From Flavobacterium pectinovorum (lineage in GTDB: Bacteria > Bacteroidota > Bacteroidia > Flavobacteriales > Flavobacteriaceae), in NCBI RefSeq assembly GCF_006438875.1, contig NZ_RCZH01000008.1:272284-336283 (forward strand): a stretch of DNA of 64,000 nucleotides, given 5' to 3'. The notes below the pieces were generated by a model that had not been told where the DNA came from, did not search any database, and worked only from the letters and a program-made list of their open reading frames with translations. The position numbers and the translations under genes are program-made. Position 1 is the first letter of the stretch. Each line of letters opens with the position of its first letter. Positions 9,400 through 16,696 of this stretch are shown in pieces.

Positions 9400-9812
9400 A
9401 ACATTTAGCTAAATTCCAAATTTAATCCCAAAGCTTCGGAACCAAATTCCAACTTTTATAATAGAATTCTATTTAACTATATAGGTCAAAAGAGTTCAAT
9501 GTTTTCGCATCTTTTGTCAATTTCGACCGAAGGGAGAAATCACATCCAGAGAGCACCCACTGTTGTCGAGCTACTTTATGTGATTTCTCCCTTCGGTCGA
9601 AATGACAAGATCGCGATTATTATTAAGAAGGATTGACAAAATCCATCTTACAATACAAATCATTTCCTTGGAATGTTTCAACGAAGTTCCGGAGGAACGA
9701 AACATTTGGTAGAGACGGATTTTAATCCGTCCATTTTTGTATCCATATTTTTGTCATTCTTAAGTTCCGGAGAAATCTCTATAACAATATATTCCAAATC
9801 ACTTTCAAGCAT
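9400..9812. repeat. Gene-free stretch with dispersed hairpin repeats
   Basis: Between rodA and the dedA terminator I see no credible gene. It holds the 25-bp inverted repeat at 9521-9602. It also holds a GTTCC-GGA-GGAAC palindrome near 9686-9698, flanked by TGTTTC and GAAACA, and a GACGGATT/AATCCGTC hairpin at 9714-9731. The last two have the look of the short mobile hairpins scattered between Flavobacterium genes. Confidence 0.6.
9521..9602. repeat. Perfect 25-bp inverted repeat, REP-like
   Basis: The arms at 9521-9545 and 9578-9602 are exact reverse complements with a 32-base spacer. The match continues outward with one indel (TGTCAATTTCG against CGAAATGACA). The arm contains CCGAAGGGAGAAATCACAT. 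There is no U-tract on either side, so this is more likely a non-autonomous repeat than a terminator. Confidence 0.7.
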
Positions 9813-9819
9813 AAAAAAA

Positions 9820-9842
9820 GTCCGAAGTTCTAAACTTCGGAC
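9820..9842 (-). terminator. Bidirectional intrinsic terminator after dedA
   Basis: A 10-bp perfect stem (9820-9829 with 9833-9842) and a 3-base loop, with an A-run before it and a T-run after it. It sits 28 bases past the DedA stop on the minus strand and can also stop plus-strand transcription coming from rodA. Confidence 0.85.
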
Positions 9843-9869
9843 TTTTTTATTTATTTTAATATCTCAGTA

Positions 9870-10550
9870 TTATATATTCTCACTTGGTCTTTTCTTCAAC
9901 AGTTTTAATAAAACAGGAAACGTAGAAATGATTACAATTATAATAATGATATACTCAATATGCTCTTTTAAATCTATTCCATGTTTTAAAAATACTCCAT
10001 ATAAATAATGTCCTGCAAATATCAATATAAAGGACCATAAAAATGAACTTAGAATATTATAGAACATAAATTTCTTTTTATCCATAGAAACTATCCCTGC
10101 AATAATTGGTGCGAAGGTTCTGAAAATTGGTAAGAAACGCGCATAAATAATTGCTTTACCACCATACTTTTCAAAGAAATCTTTAGATTGTAATAAGTAC
10201 TTCTTTTTAAACCAAAATGTATCTTCTTTTTTAAACAGATAATACCCACTTTTAGCTCCAAACCAATACCCTGTCATATTACCCAAAACTCCCATTATAG
10301 CAACCAGAGTTGAAAGTATAAATACGTTTACAAAATCAGCTGGTATATCGACAACATTCTGAATTAGATCACGGCTATAAATACCTGCTAAAAAAAGCAA
10401 ACTGTCTCCAGGCAGAAAAAACCCGGCAAAAAGTCCTGTTTCAGCAAAAACTATAAACAAAACAATAAATAAACCAATTTGAAAACCACCGATACTTAGT
10501 GTAATATAAAATTCAGGGTTAATTAATTGAGTCCAATCAAAATTATTCAT
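9870..10550 (-). CDS. DedA family membrane protein
   Basis: The 226-residue DedA/SNARE-associated (VTT) protein is polytopic. Seen: the re-entrant motif FAGFFLPGDSLLFLAG, the central GNMTGYWFGAKSG, and the second half-motif RFLPIFRTFAPIIAG with the conserved arginine and proline. Family members are inner-membrane proteins tied to undecaprenyl-phosphate or phospholipid recycling and proton-motive-force homeostasis. The exact role of this paralogue cannot be read. It is a single gene with its own terminator. Confidence 0.92.
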   Translation of the reverse strand: MNNFDWTQLINPEFYITLSIGGFQIGLFIVLFIVFAETGLFAGFFLPGDSLLFLAGIYSRDLIQNVVDIPADFVNVFILSTLVAIMGVLGNMTGYWFGAKSGYYLFKKEDTFWFKKKYLLQSKDFFEKYGGKAIIYARFLPIFRTFAPIIAGIVSMDKKKFMFYNILSSFLWSFILIFAGHYLYGVFLKHGIDLKEHIEYIIIIIVIISTFPVLLKLLKKRPSENI

Positions 10551-10649
10551 AAATGCGTTTGGTTATATTTATAAGTTCGTGAAAGTAACAATAATTTAGT
10601 TTAGCCACAATAAAATACGGTATTTTAAAGATAAATTAACTATTAAAAA

Positions 10650-10670
10650 AGCCCAAGTTACACTTGGGCT
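10650..10670 (-). terminator. Intrinsic terminator of the metal-handling operon
   Basis: A 9-bp perfect stem (10650-10658 with 10662-10670) with a 3-base loop. On the minus strand it is followed by a T-run (AAAAAA at 10645-10650 on plus). It lies 21 bases past the stop of the HMA-domain gene. Confidence 0.85.
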
Positions 10671-10690
10671 CTAACTATTATTCGTTATGA

Positions 10691-11035
10691 TTATTTTTCT
10701 CTGTCGTATTTACAACAAGAATGCAAATTAGCATAATCAGAATCCGTTGCCTTAACCTCTTTAGTATCATGCCCTACTTTAGCAATTGCTTTGTTTAAAT
10801 CTGCCGGTGACGATTTTTCTTCGTTTAGAATCACTGTTAATTCATGCGAACCTATATCCCAACTTGCAGATTTAACTCCGGGAACACCAAACGCAGCTTT
10901 TTCGATACGTTTTTTACATTGCTCACAGTTACCATTTACTTCTGTGGTGTATTTTAAGTTCTTATTTTTCTTAGTTTGGGCTTGCGCCGAAAATCCTAAA
11001 AAAGTGATCATTGCAATTAAAATTAAGTGTTTCAT
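10691..11035 (-). CDS. Secreted heavy-metal-associated (HMA) domain protein
   Basis: The 114-residue protein has a signal peptide (about 1-19, ending SAQAQ) and one ferredoxin-like HMA domain with the soft-metal CxxC site in GNCEQCKKRIEKAAFGVPGV. The C-terminal CC in LHSCCKYDREK is an additional possible ligand. Proteins like this carry Cu(I) or similar ions in the periplasm. It is the last gene of an operon with a TonB receptor and a HYC_CC_PP protein, which supports a role in uptake or handling of a transition metal, copper being the best guess (inference). Confidence 0.85.
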   Translation of the reverse strand: MKHLILIAMITFLGFSAQAQTKKNKNLKYTTEVNGNCEQCKKRIEKAAFGVPGVKSASWDIGSHELTVILNEEKSSPADLNKAIAKVGHDTKEVKATDSDYANLHSCCKYDREK

Positions 11036-11085
11036 TTTTATATATTATTTATTGTTATTGAAATTGATTTTTGAAATTGGATTCT

Positions 11086-13092
11086 TTATTTTATTTTAAA
11101 TCGTAATCCTGCGTAATACATTTGTCCAAAAATTGGCGCATATGCTACAGAAGCATCAAAATTGGGTCCAAATGGATCTTCGGCACCCAAAATCGCTTTC
11201 TGTTGTTTGTAATTTCCAATATTCTCTCCTCCTGCATATACCTCAAAAACAGGCGAAAGCACTCTTGTTACCTGCATATTCATAACAGCATAAGATGGCG
11301 AAAAATCAGGAAACTGATCTTCTACGGGGTTTGATGCCGTGTAAGGCAATTGTTGTTTTCCTGACCAGTTAAAAGTATAATCAAACTTCCATTGCTTTCC
11401 GTTGCTTAACTGAGTTTCATATTCCAGATTCCCTAAAAAACGATGTTTTGCCTGCAATGGGCGCTGGAAAGTTCCTTTCAAATAATCTGTTTGAATGTCA
11501 TAATATTTATAAGCTGTTCTCAAATTCAAATTATGAATCAATTCGTAGTTGAATTCAAACTGAAAACTATTTGCAAAAGAGCTTCCTTTTAGATTATAAA
11601 ACAAAACTTCTTGCGGGCTCTGCATCAAATCCACGACGGCTTGATTTTGAAAATCTGTTCTGTAGAAATCAAATCCTGCCTCAGCATTTTTATTGAAAAT
11701 TTTAAATTTCTGAGAAAAACTAATCCCATAATTCCATGCAATTTCCGGATTCAGTCCATAAATTTTTCCGCTATGATCTAAGATCGAAAATGTTCTGGAA
11801 CTTGCAAAAAGCTGTTGATTCTCCGCAAAAATATTAGCAGAACGTTTTCCTCTTCCGGCAGAAAAACGAATAACTCCATCTTTCCAGGGATTGTATCTCA
11901 TATGTAAACGAGGCGTAACAAAAAAGCCCAAACGATTGTGATTGTCAACTCTTCCTCCAAGAATCAAACTAAAATTATCTGTATTATCATACGTATATTC
12001 GAAAAACGCCCCAACTGAATTATCAATTCTGCTATAATCAGTTGTATTTACAAATTCCTGATATTGATCGTAAGAAAAATTCAAACCAGTGGTAAACTTA
12101 TGCATCGTATTATTGATAATCGAATTGAAGATTAAATTCGAATAAAAACTATTCTGTTTAATGTCATATAAATTCAATCCAAAATAAGAATTCTGGTTGT
12201 GACTGTTAAAAGCATTCTGAAAACCAATACTTTGATATGGCATATCTTTAAAAACATAACCAATTTTAGTCGAAACATCAAAACGTTCTGTATTGATTTC
12301 TGAACCCCAATGATTTGTGGTTCCACGATCTCTATCTTTATCAAAATCGACTTCTCCGGTTTGTTTTTTATCATTCATATATCTGAAATTGATAAAACTC
12401 ACCAAACCGCTTTCGGCATTATAATATTGATAACGGTTTAAAACGTTGATTTGTTTCCCTAACGGATTATCCAGAAAACCATCATTATTCATATCGTTTT
12501 TTGCAACACGGGCATTTCCATGAACAAACAAACTAGTCGCCCATTTATCAGATAACTTTTTGTTGAAATGTGTATTTACCTCAAACCTTGAATCAGTAGA
12601 ACCATAGACATTCAAAAAGAACGGAATGTCGTTTAATGGTTTTAAAAGTTCTGTATTAATTTGTCCCGAAATACTCTCGTAACCATTAATTACACTTCCG
12701 GCTCCTTTGGTGATCTGAACGCTTTCGATCCAGGTTCCGGGAGTAAATGACAATCCATAAGCCTGGGAAGCTCCCCGTACCGAAGGAATATTCTCCTCGG
12801 TAATCATTAAATACGGACTTGTCAGACCCAGCATTTTTATTTGTTTTGTCCCCGTTAAAGCATCAGAAAAATTGACGTCGATTGATGGATTTGTTTCGAA
12901 ACTTTCGGCCAAATTACAACATGCTGCTTTTAGCAGTTCTTTACTTGTAATAACAGATGTATTTGAAGTAAGTGTATAGGATTTTTTTATTCCTTTTTGC
13001 TTCTTTGTGATTTTGACTTCCTCTAAATCTTCTTGTGAAAAAGCAGATATAGAAAATAAAACCATACAAAAAAGCATGATATTTTTTTGCAT
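11086..13092 (-). CDS. TonB-dependent outer-membrane receptor, probably for a metal or metallophore
   Basis: The 668-residue protein has a signal peptide (about 1-19). A plug domain includes KAACCNLAESFETNPSIDV and GSVINGYESISGQI, and the barrel ends in the aromatic-poor YYAGLRFKIK. It lacks the N-terminal carboxypeptidase-regulatory domain common in Bacteroidota receptors. The CC in the plug and its position between HYC_CC_PP and HMA genes suggest a metal-linked substrate. Substrate identity is inference. An alternative start upstream would only add non-secretory residues. Confidence 0.9.
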   Translation of the reverse strand: MQKNIMLFCMVLFSISAFSQEDLEEVKITKKQKGIKKSYTLTSNTSVITSKELLKAACCNLAESFETNPSIDVNFSDALTGTKQIKMLGLTSPYLMITEENIPSVRGASQAYGLSFTPGTWIESVQITKGAGSVINGYESISGQINTELLKPLNDIPFFLNVYGSTDSRFEVNTHFNKKLSDKWATSLFVHGNARVAKNDMNNDGFLDNPLGKQINVLNRYQYYNAESGLVSFINFRYMNDKKQTGEVDFDKDRDRGTTNHWGSEINTERFDVSTKIGYVFKDMPYQSIGFQNAFNSHNQNSYFGLNLYDIKQNSFYSNLIFNSIINNTMHKFTTGLNFSYDQYQEFVNTTDYSRIDNSVGAFFEYTYDNTDNFSLILGGRVDNHNRLGFFVTPRLHMRYNPWKDGVIRFSAGRGKRSANIFAENQQLFASSRTFSILDHSGKIYGLNPEIAWNYGISFSQKFKIFNKNAEAGFDFYRTDFQNQAVVDLMQSPQEVLFYNLKGSSFANSFQFEFNYELIHNLNLRTAYKYYDIQTDYLKGTFQRPLQAKHRFLGNLEYETQLSNGKQWKFDYTFNWSGKQQLPYTASNPVEDQFPDFSPSYAVMNMQVTRVLSPVFEVYAGGENIGNYKQQKAILGAEDPFGPNFDASVAYAPIFGQMYYAGLRFKIK

Positions 13093-13208
13093 AAAAAATG
13101 ATTTTAATGTTAATTAGAAAAGCTGCTTTTATAGAATTTTTCAATAAGTGAGAAATAACTAAACAGCATAATACAAGCCAATAAACAGCTTGATTCTAAA
13201 CATTAAAA

Positions 13209-13607
13209 TCAGGAATAAAAAATGTATTGATTGTATAATTTGAATAATGGCGGCGCATTCGCATCAGAATAATACGTAGTAATCTGATTGTTTTTGAAAT
13301 TTGGAATTGATACAAAAACAATTGGTTTATATTCTTGAATTACCGCTGGAAAAGCTAGTTGGAAAAAGAAAATCTTAAAAGTAGCATTATCCGATTTTTT
13401 TTCGAAATGAACTACTTTGTCTTTACAACAAGATGATTTCTTTTCAGATGCTCCACAACATTTTTTCTCAGGAGATGCAGAAGCTGTAGTATTTAATGAA
13501 ACAGAAGCAATTTCGCCTCCGCAATAATGCACATCAAAAGCAAACCCAATGTTGGAAACCAACAATAGGAACGCTAAAAATAATCCTGTGCACTTTTTTA
13601 CATTCAT
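13209..13607 (-). CDS. HYC_CC_PP family protein
   Basis: The 132-residue protein has a signal peptide (about 1-23) and carries the three motifs that name the family. These are HYC in FDVHYCGGEIASV, the CC pairs in EKKCCGASEKKSSCCKD, and PP in DANAPPLFKLYNQY. The family is found in Bacteroidota next to TonB receptors and metal genes. The cysteine content fits metal binding but the function is not established. It starts the operon running to the HMA gene. Its ATG sits four bases after a TAnnTTTG element, so the mRNA may be leaderless. Confidence 0.85.
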   Translation of the reverse strand: MNVKKCTGLFLAFLLLVSNIGFAFDVHYCGGEIASVSLNTTASASPEKKCCGASEKKSSCCKDKVVHFEKKSDNATFKIFFFQLAFPAVIQEYKPIVFVSIPNFKNNQITTYYSDANAPPLFKLYNQYIFYS

Positions 13608-13611
13608 ACTG

Positions 13612-13619
13612 CAAAACTA
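13612..13619 (-). promoter_or_regulatory. -7 promoter element of the metal operon
   Basis: On the minus strand TAGTTTTG fits TAnnTTTG and is followed by CAGT and then the ATG. That spacing places the transcription start at or next to the A of ATG. Confidence 0.65.
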
Positions 13620-13652
13620 CCTAAAAAGACTTGAAAAAGATTTAATGAAATG

Positions 13653-14099
13653 TTATTTTTTAAGATTTTGTTGCTGATAATAAAATGCAGGTATAAATAA
13701 CAATATAAATATAGGCTGAATGATAAATCGCCTTACATAAAAAAGAAGCCAGTTTGCATCTGGAAAACATTCAATAATTACATAAAACATTACAAAAAGA
13801 AGCACCAGAAAAAAGGCATACATAAATGTACTGAATTTAAGAATTTCTTTATCCTGAAACAATGCATAAATTAATGCTAAAGACAAAATACTATTTAGAA
13901 TATATCGAAGAAAAAGCCCTAAAAAAAGCTTTAAATGATCCGCTTCAGGAAAAGGCAGGTTTTTAAAATCTCTTTTAAAATAAACTAAAAATGGGTCATA
14001 AAACAATTGATCTTCAAATGCTCTGATAACTCCAAAACAAAACACAACCAGAATCGTAACCAGAATTTTTAATTTGTGTTCCTTTATATTATCCAGCAT
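13653..14099 (-). CDS. Exosortase F system-associated membrane protein
   Basis: This is a polytopic protein of 148 residues (about four TM helices), matching the short protein always found beside XrtF in Flavobacteriia. Features seen are the N-terminal DNIKEHKLKILVTILVV, the RAFEDQLFYDPFLVYFK segment after TM1, and FYVRRFIIQPIFILLF near the C-terminus. I use the ATG at 14097-14099 (MLDNIK), which overlaps the xrtF stop by 11 bases. An ATG at 14138 would add 13 residues and a 50-base overlap. Its biochemical role is unknown; it presumably assists sorting. Confidence 0.85.
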   Translation of the reverse strand: MLDNIKEHKLKILVTILVVFCFGVIRAFEDQLFYDPFLVYFKRDFKNLPFPEADHLKLFLGLFLRYILNSILSLALIYALFQDKEILKFSTFMYAFFLVLLFVMFYVIIECFPDANWLLFYVRRFIIQPIFILLFIPAFYYQQQNLKK

Positions 14100-14625
14100 A
14101 TTTTGAAAATTTATTAATCCAAAAAAACCATAAAGCAAATACCAGTCCGTATATGACTAAAGGAAAAAAGACTCCGTGCAGGAAATGTGCATATTCAGGA
14201 AAATTAAATTTCAAAACAACTAATAAGGCAATGCGGATAACATTAAGAATATAAATTAAAAATATACCAAATAAGATAAAAAAGAATGTTGGCTTAAGTT
14301 TTCCGGAAAAAGCGACAACAAACGAAACAAACAAAATAATTACACTAACAGCATTGCATCCTTCAATGATTCGTGTCATATGTTTTTTATTGTACCAAAC
14401 ATCCATCCAGGAACTGGATAAATTCTTGCTCACTATAAAATCAGCATTCAGTAATTGCATTAATTGTTCGACATTGCGACCTACGACTTTTGTAATTCCG
14501 TCAAGGTCGCTTACTTCAAAACTATCCAAATAGATTTTATATATATAGGTAAGCGCGATGTAAGTCACAAAAAAAGTACCTATAAAAACTAAGAAAGGTT
14601 TGAACTGTATTAAATATTTTCTCAA
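14089..14625 (-). CDS. xrtF: Exosortase family protein XrtF
   Basis: The 178-residue integral membrane protein is a predicted cysteine transpeptidase that cuts C-terminal sorting tags and passes proteins to a surface glycolipid. The exosortase triad is visible: Cys90 in RIIEGCNAVSVI, Arg131 in NVIRIALL, and His150 in AHFLHGVFFPL. It is the short exosortase form. It overlaps its partner by 11 bases. No PEP-CTERM-like substrate is recognisable in this window. It is divergent from the GAF-domain gene. Confidence 0.9.
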   Translation of the reverse strand: MRKYLIQFKPFLVFIGTFFVTYIALTYIYKIYLDSFEVSDLDGITKVVGRNVEQLMQLLNADFIVSKNLSSSWMDVWYNKKHMTRIIEGCNAVSVIILFVSFVVAFSGKLKPTFFFILFGIFLIYILNVIRIALLVVLKFNFPEYAHFLHGVFFPLVIYGLVFALWFFWINKFSKYAG

Positions 14626-14672
14626 AGGGATTTTTTTTTCAAATTTATGTATTTTTTGAGTTTAGCTTTAAA

Positions 14673-14680
14673 TACTTTTG
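14673..14680 (+). promoter_or_regulatory. -7 promoter element of the GAF-domain gene
   Basis: TACTTTTG fits TAnnTTTG and ends 17 bases before the ATG at 14698. Confidence 0.6.
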
Positions 14681-14697
14681 TATAAAATTTTTATATC

Positions 14698-15153
14698 ATG
14701 ACATTTCAAGAATTACAACCAAAAATAAGCGCTATTATAGCTGACACTAATACTCTTAGAGACGAAAAACTTTTAGCCATTTGCCAACTATTAAATGCAA
14801 ATGTAGAATATTATAATTGGGTTGGCTTTTATTTTGCCAATCACGAAAACAAAACCTTACATCTGGGTCCATATGTAGGCGCAGAAACAGATCATACTGT
14901 TATTCCGTTTGGGAAAGGAATCTGCGGACAAGTAGCTGAAAGCAATGCAAATTTTGTAGTACCGGACGTTGCCGCTCAAGATAATTATATCGCCTGCAGT
15001 TTTACGGTAAAATCTGAAATTGTAGTTCCTTTATTTGTAAACGGAATAAATATTGGACAAATTGACATTGATAGTCACGTAATTGACCCTTTTACAGAAG
15101 CTGACGAAAGATTTTTAGAATTTGTAAATCAAGAAGTTGCCAAATTGTATTAA
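14698..15153 (+). CDS. GAF-domain protein, free methionine-(R)-sulfoxide reductase-like
   Basis: The 151-residue single GAF domain resembles fRMsr (MsrC), which reduces free Met-R-sulfoxide with thioredoxin. Seen: YYNWVGFYF, IPFGKGICGQVA with Cys76, VVPDVAAQDNYIACS with Cys100, then SEIVVPLFVNG and IGQIDIDS. The 24-residue spacing of Cys76 and Cys100 matches the last two cysteines of the known enzymes. The first of the usual three is replaced (His66 at the aligned place), so a two-cysteine mechanism would be needed. A small-molecule sensor is the alternative. Confidence 0.85.
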   Translation: MTFQELQPKISAIIADTNTLRDEKLLAICQLLNANVEYYNWVGFYFANHENKTLHLGPYVGAETDHTVIPFGKGICGQVAESNANFVVPDVAAQDNYIACSFTVKSEIVVPLFVNGINIGQIDIDSHVIDPFTEADERFLEFVNQEVAKLY

Positions 15154-15162
15154 AAATACTAT

Positions 15163-15170
15163 TATATTTG
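15163..15170 (+). promoter_or_regulatory. -7 promoter element upstream of the TonB-C protein
   Basis: TATATTTG fits TAnnTTTG and ends 21 bases before the ATG at 15192. An earlier in-frame codon at 15168 overlaps this element and is therefore not the start. Confidence 0.55.
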
Positions 15171-15191
15171 TTTCATCTTAAAACATCTATA

Positions 15192-16163
15192 ATGAAATTT
15201 GGCCTTTCTTATTATTACTTTACAATTATCTTTTTTTTATCGATAAGTACTAAATCAATTTCTCAAACACCAATAGCCGTAAGTAAAGTAATTTATTTAG
15301 ATTCTATGTGGGCTGAAACTTCAGAGGAAAAGTATAAATATGTAAGACATATCGAAGAATATTATTCCGAAAAAAAAATATACATTTTTAGAGATTTCTA
15401 CAAGTCTAAAGCTTTAAAGATGATTAGTGCTTCGTCCGACAGAGACATTATAAAGAAAGAAGGGCAAACCATTTACTATTACGAAAATGGCAACAAGGAA
15501 TCATCTGTTTATTACTCTAACGGAAAAAAAGCAGGAAAAGAATATAATTGGTACGACAATGGAAATTTAAAATCTGAGATTGAGTATTTCGAGAACAAAG
15601 ACAAAACTAAAGATTCCAGAATCAACAATTATTGGAATCTTCAAAAAGAGCGAATGGTTTCTGACGGAAATGGTGACTACGAAGATATAGATGAGGATGG
15701 TTATGAAGAAAGAGGAAAAGTAAAAAATGGAGTCCCTGATGGTACTTGGAAAGGAAAAAGTCTGGAAGAGAAATATACTTTTATTGAAAATTATGAAAAC
15801 GGAAAATTAATTTCCGGAATAAGTACCGATTCTTTAAATATTGAACATCCTTACGATGTTGTATATCAACCTGCAGCTCCTAAAAAAGGCATGGATTCTT
15901 TTTATAAATTTATTAGAGTAAACTTACATATTCCACAAGAAGCCAGAAATAAAGTTTCTGGAAAAATATATATGACCTTTATAGTAGATAAAAGTGGTAA
16001 GCTGATTGAGCCACTAATATTAAAAGGAATTGGTTACGGATTAGATGAAAGCGCAATTAACGTAATTAACTTTGCTAAAAACTGGAATCCCGGAATAAAA
16101 AGAGGAATTCCAGTACAGGTTAATTTTACATTACCTATCACAATTGCAAAAAATGATCTATAA
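15192..16163 (+). CDS. Secreted protein with MORN-like repeats and a TonB C-terminal domain
   Basis: The 323-residue protein has a signal peptide (about 1-25, SISTKSISQ). A run of YwqK/MORN-type antitoxin-like repeats follows (YYENGNKESSVYYSNGKKAG, EYNWYDNGNLKSEIEYF). The C-terminal TonB-like domain includes GKIYMTFIVDKSGKLIEPLI and the usual final VQVNFTLPI. Such stand-alone secreted TonB-C proteins are common in Bacteroidota. They lack the N-terminal membrane anchor and proline spacer of real TonB energy transducers, so energy coupling is doubtful. Single gene with its own promoter; its substrate or partner is unknown. Confidence 0.75.
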   Translation: MKFGLSYYYFTIIFFLSISTKSISQTPIAVSKVIYLDSMWAETSEEKYKYVRHIEEYYSEKKIYIFRDFYKSKALKMISASSDRDIIKKEGQTIYYYENGNKESSVYYSNGKKAGKEYNWYDNGNLKSEIEYFENKDKTKDSRINNYWNLQKERMVSDGNGDYEDIDEDGYEERGKVKNGVPDGTWKGKSLEEKYTFIENYENGKLISGISTDSLNIEHPYDVVYQPAAPKKGMDSFYKFIRVNLHIPQEARNKVSGKIYMTFIVDKSGKLIEPLILKGIGYGLDESAINVINFAKNWNPGIKRGIPVQVNFTLPITIAKNDL

Positions 16164-16188
16164 AATTCTTTTTTCAAAAAAAAAGTAC

Positions 16189-16196
16189 TAATTTTG
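16189..16196 (+). promoter_or_regulatory. -7 promoter element of rpsO
   Basis: TAATTTTG fits TAnnTTTG. It leaves a 5' leader of about 50 bases before the rpsO ATG at 16252, long enough for the S15 autoregulation known in other bacteria, although I cannot identify a specific S15-binding fold. Confidence 0.6.
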
Positions 16197-16251
16197 CACC
16201 CGTCTTACAAAGGATGTATGACATACATAAAAATCATTAAATAATATTGGA

Positions 16252-16518
16252 ATGTATTTAACTAAAGAAAAGAAAGAAGAGATTTTCGCACAACACGGTG
16301 CTGCAACAAACACTGGAAGCGCAGAAGGTCAAATCGCATTGTTCACTTACAGAATTTCACACTTAACTGAACACTTGAAAAAAAATCGTCACGATTACAA
16401 CACTGAGCGTTCACTTGTACTACTAGTAGGTAAAAGAAGATCGTTACTTGATTACTTGAAAAAGAAAGAGATCAACAGATATCGTGAGATTATCAAAGTA
16501 TTGAATATCAGAAAATAA
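16252..16518 (+). CDS. rpsO: 30S ribosomal protein S15
   Basis: The 88-residue protein has the S15 hallmarks: TGSAEGQIALFTYRISHLTEHLK, HDYNTERSLVLLVGKRRSLLDYLKKK and the C-terminal RYREIIKVLNIRK. It binds 16S rRNA in the platform and is a primary assembly protein. rpsO followed by pnp is an ancient gene order, but here an intrinsic terminator separates the two. Confidence 0.98.
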   Translation: MYLTKEKKEEIFAQHGAATNTGSAEGQIALFTYRISHLTEHLKKNRHDYNTERSLVLLVGKRRSLLDYLKKKEINRYREIIKVLNIRK

Positions 16519-16530
16519 TCAATATAGAAA

Positions 16531-16550
16531 AGAGGTGCGAAAGTGCCTCT
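16531..16550 (+). terminator. Intrinsic terminator after rpsO
   Basis: An 8-bp stem (AGAGG/CCTCT plus two G-U pairs and a C-G) closed by a GAAA tetraloop, followed by TTTTGTTTTT. It lies 12 bases past the rpsO stop. Confidence 0.8.
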
Positions 16551-16696
16551 TTTTGTTTTTACAGATTATATATATTACAAGCATTTTTAAAAAGAAAAAA
16601 AGTTTGGTTTTTCATTGGGTTTTAGAATAAACAACAACTACACACAACAACTACAACACAACTAAAACCCATTGTATAACCAATAAGGAAAAAATT

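Noticed and set aside
9673..10008. 111-codon plus-strand frame after rodA
   Set aside because: It begins in hairpin repeats, crosses the terminator and runs antisense into the DedA gene; no protein-like features.
15192..16163. TonB energy transducer
   Set aside because: It has a cleavable signal and MORN-like repeats but no membrane anchor, proline-rich spacer, or ExbB/ExbD neighbours.
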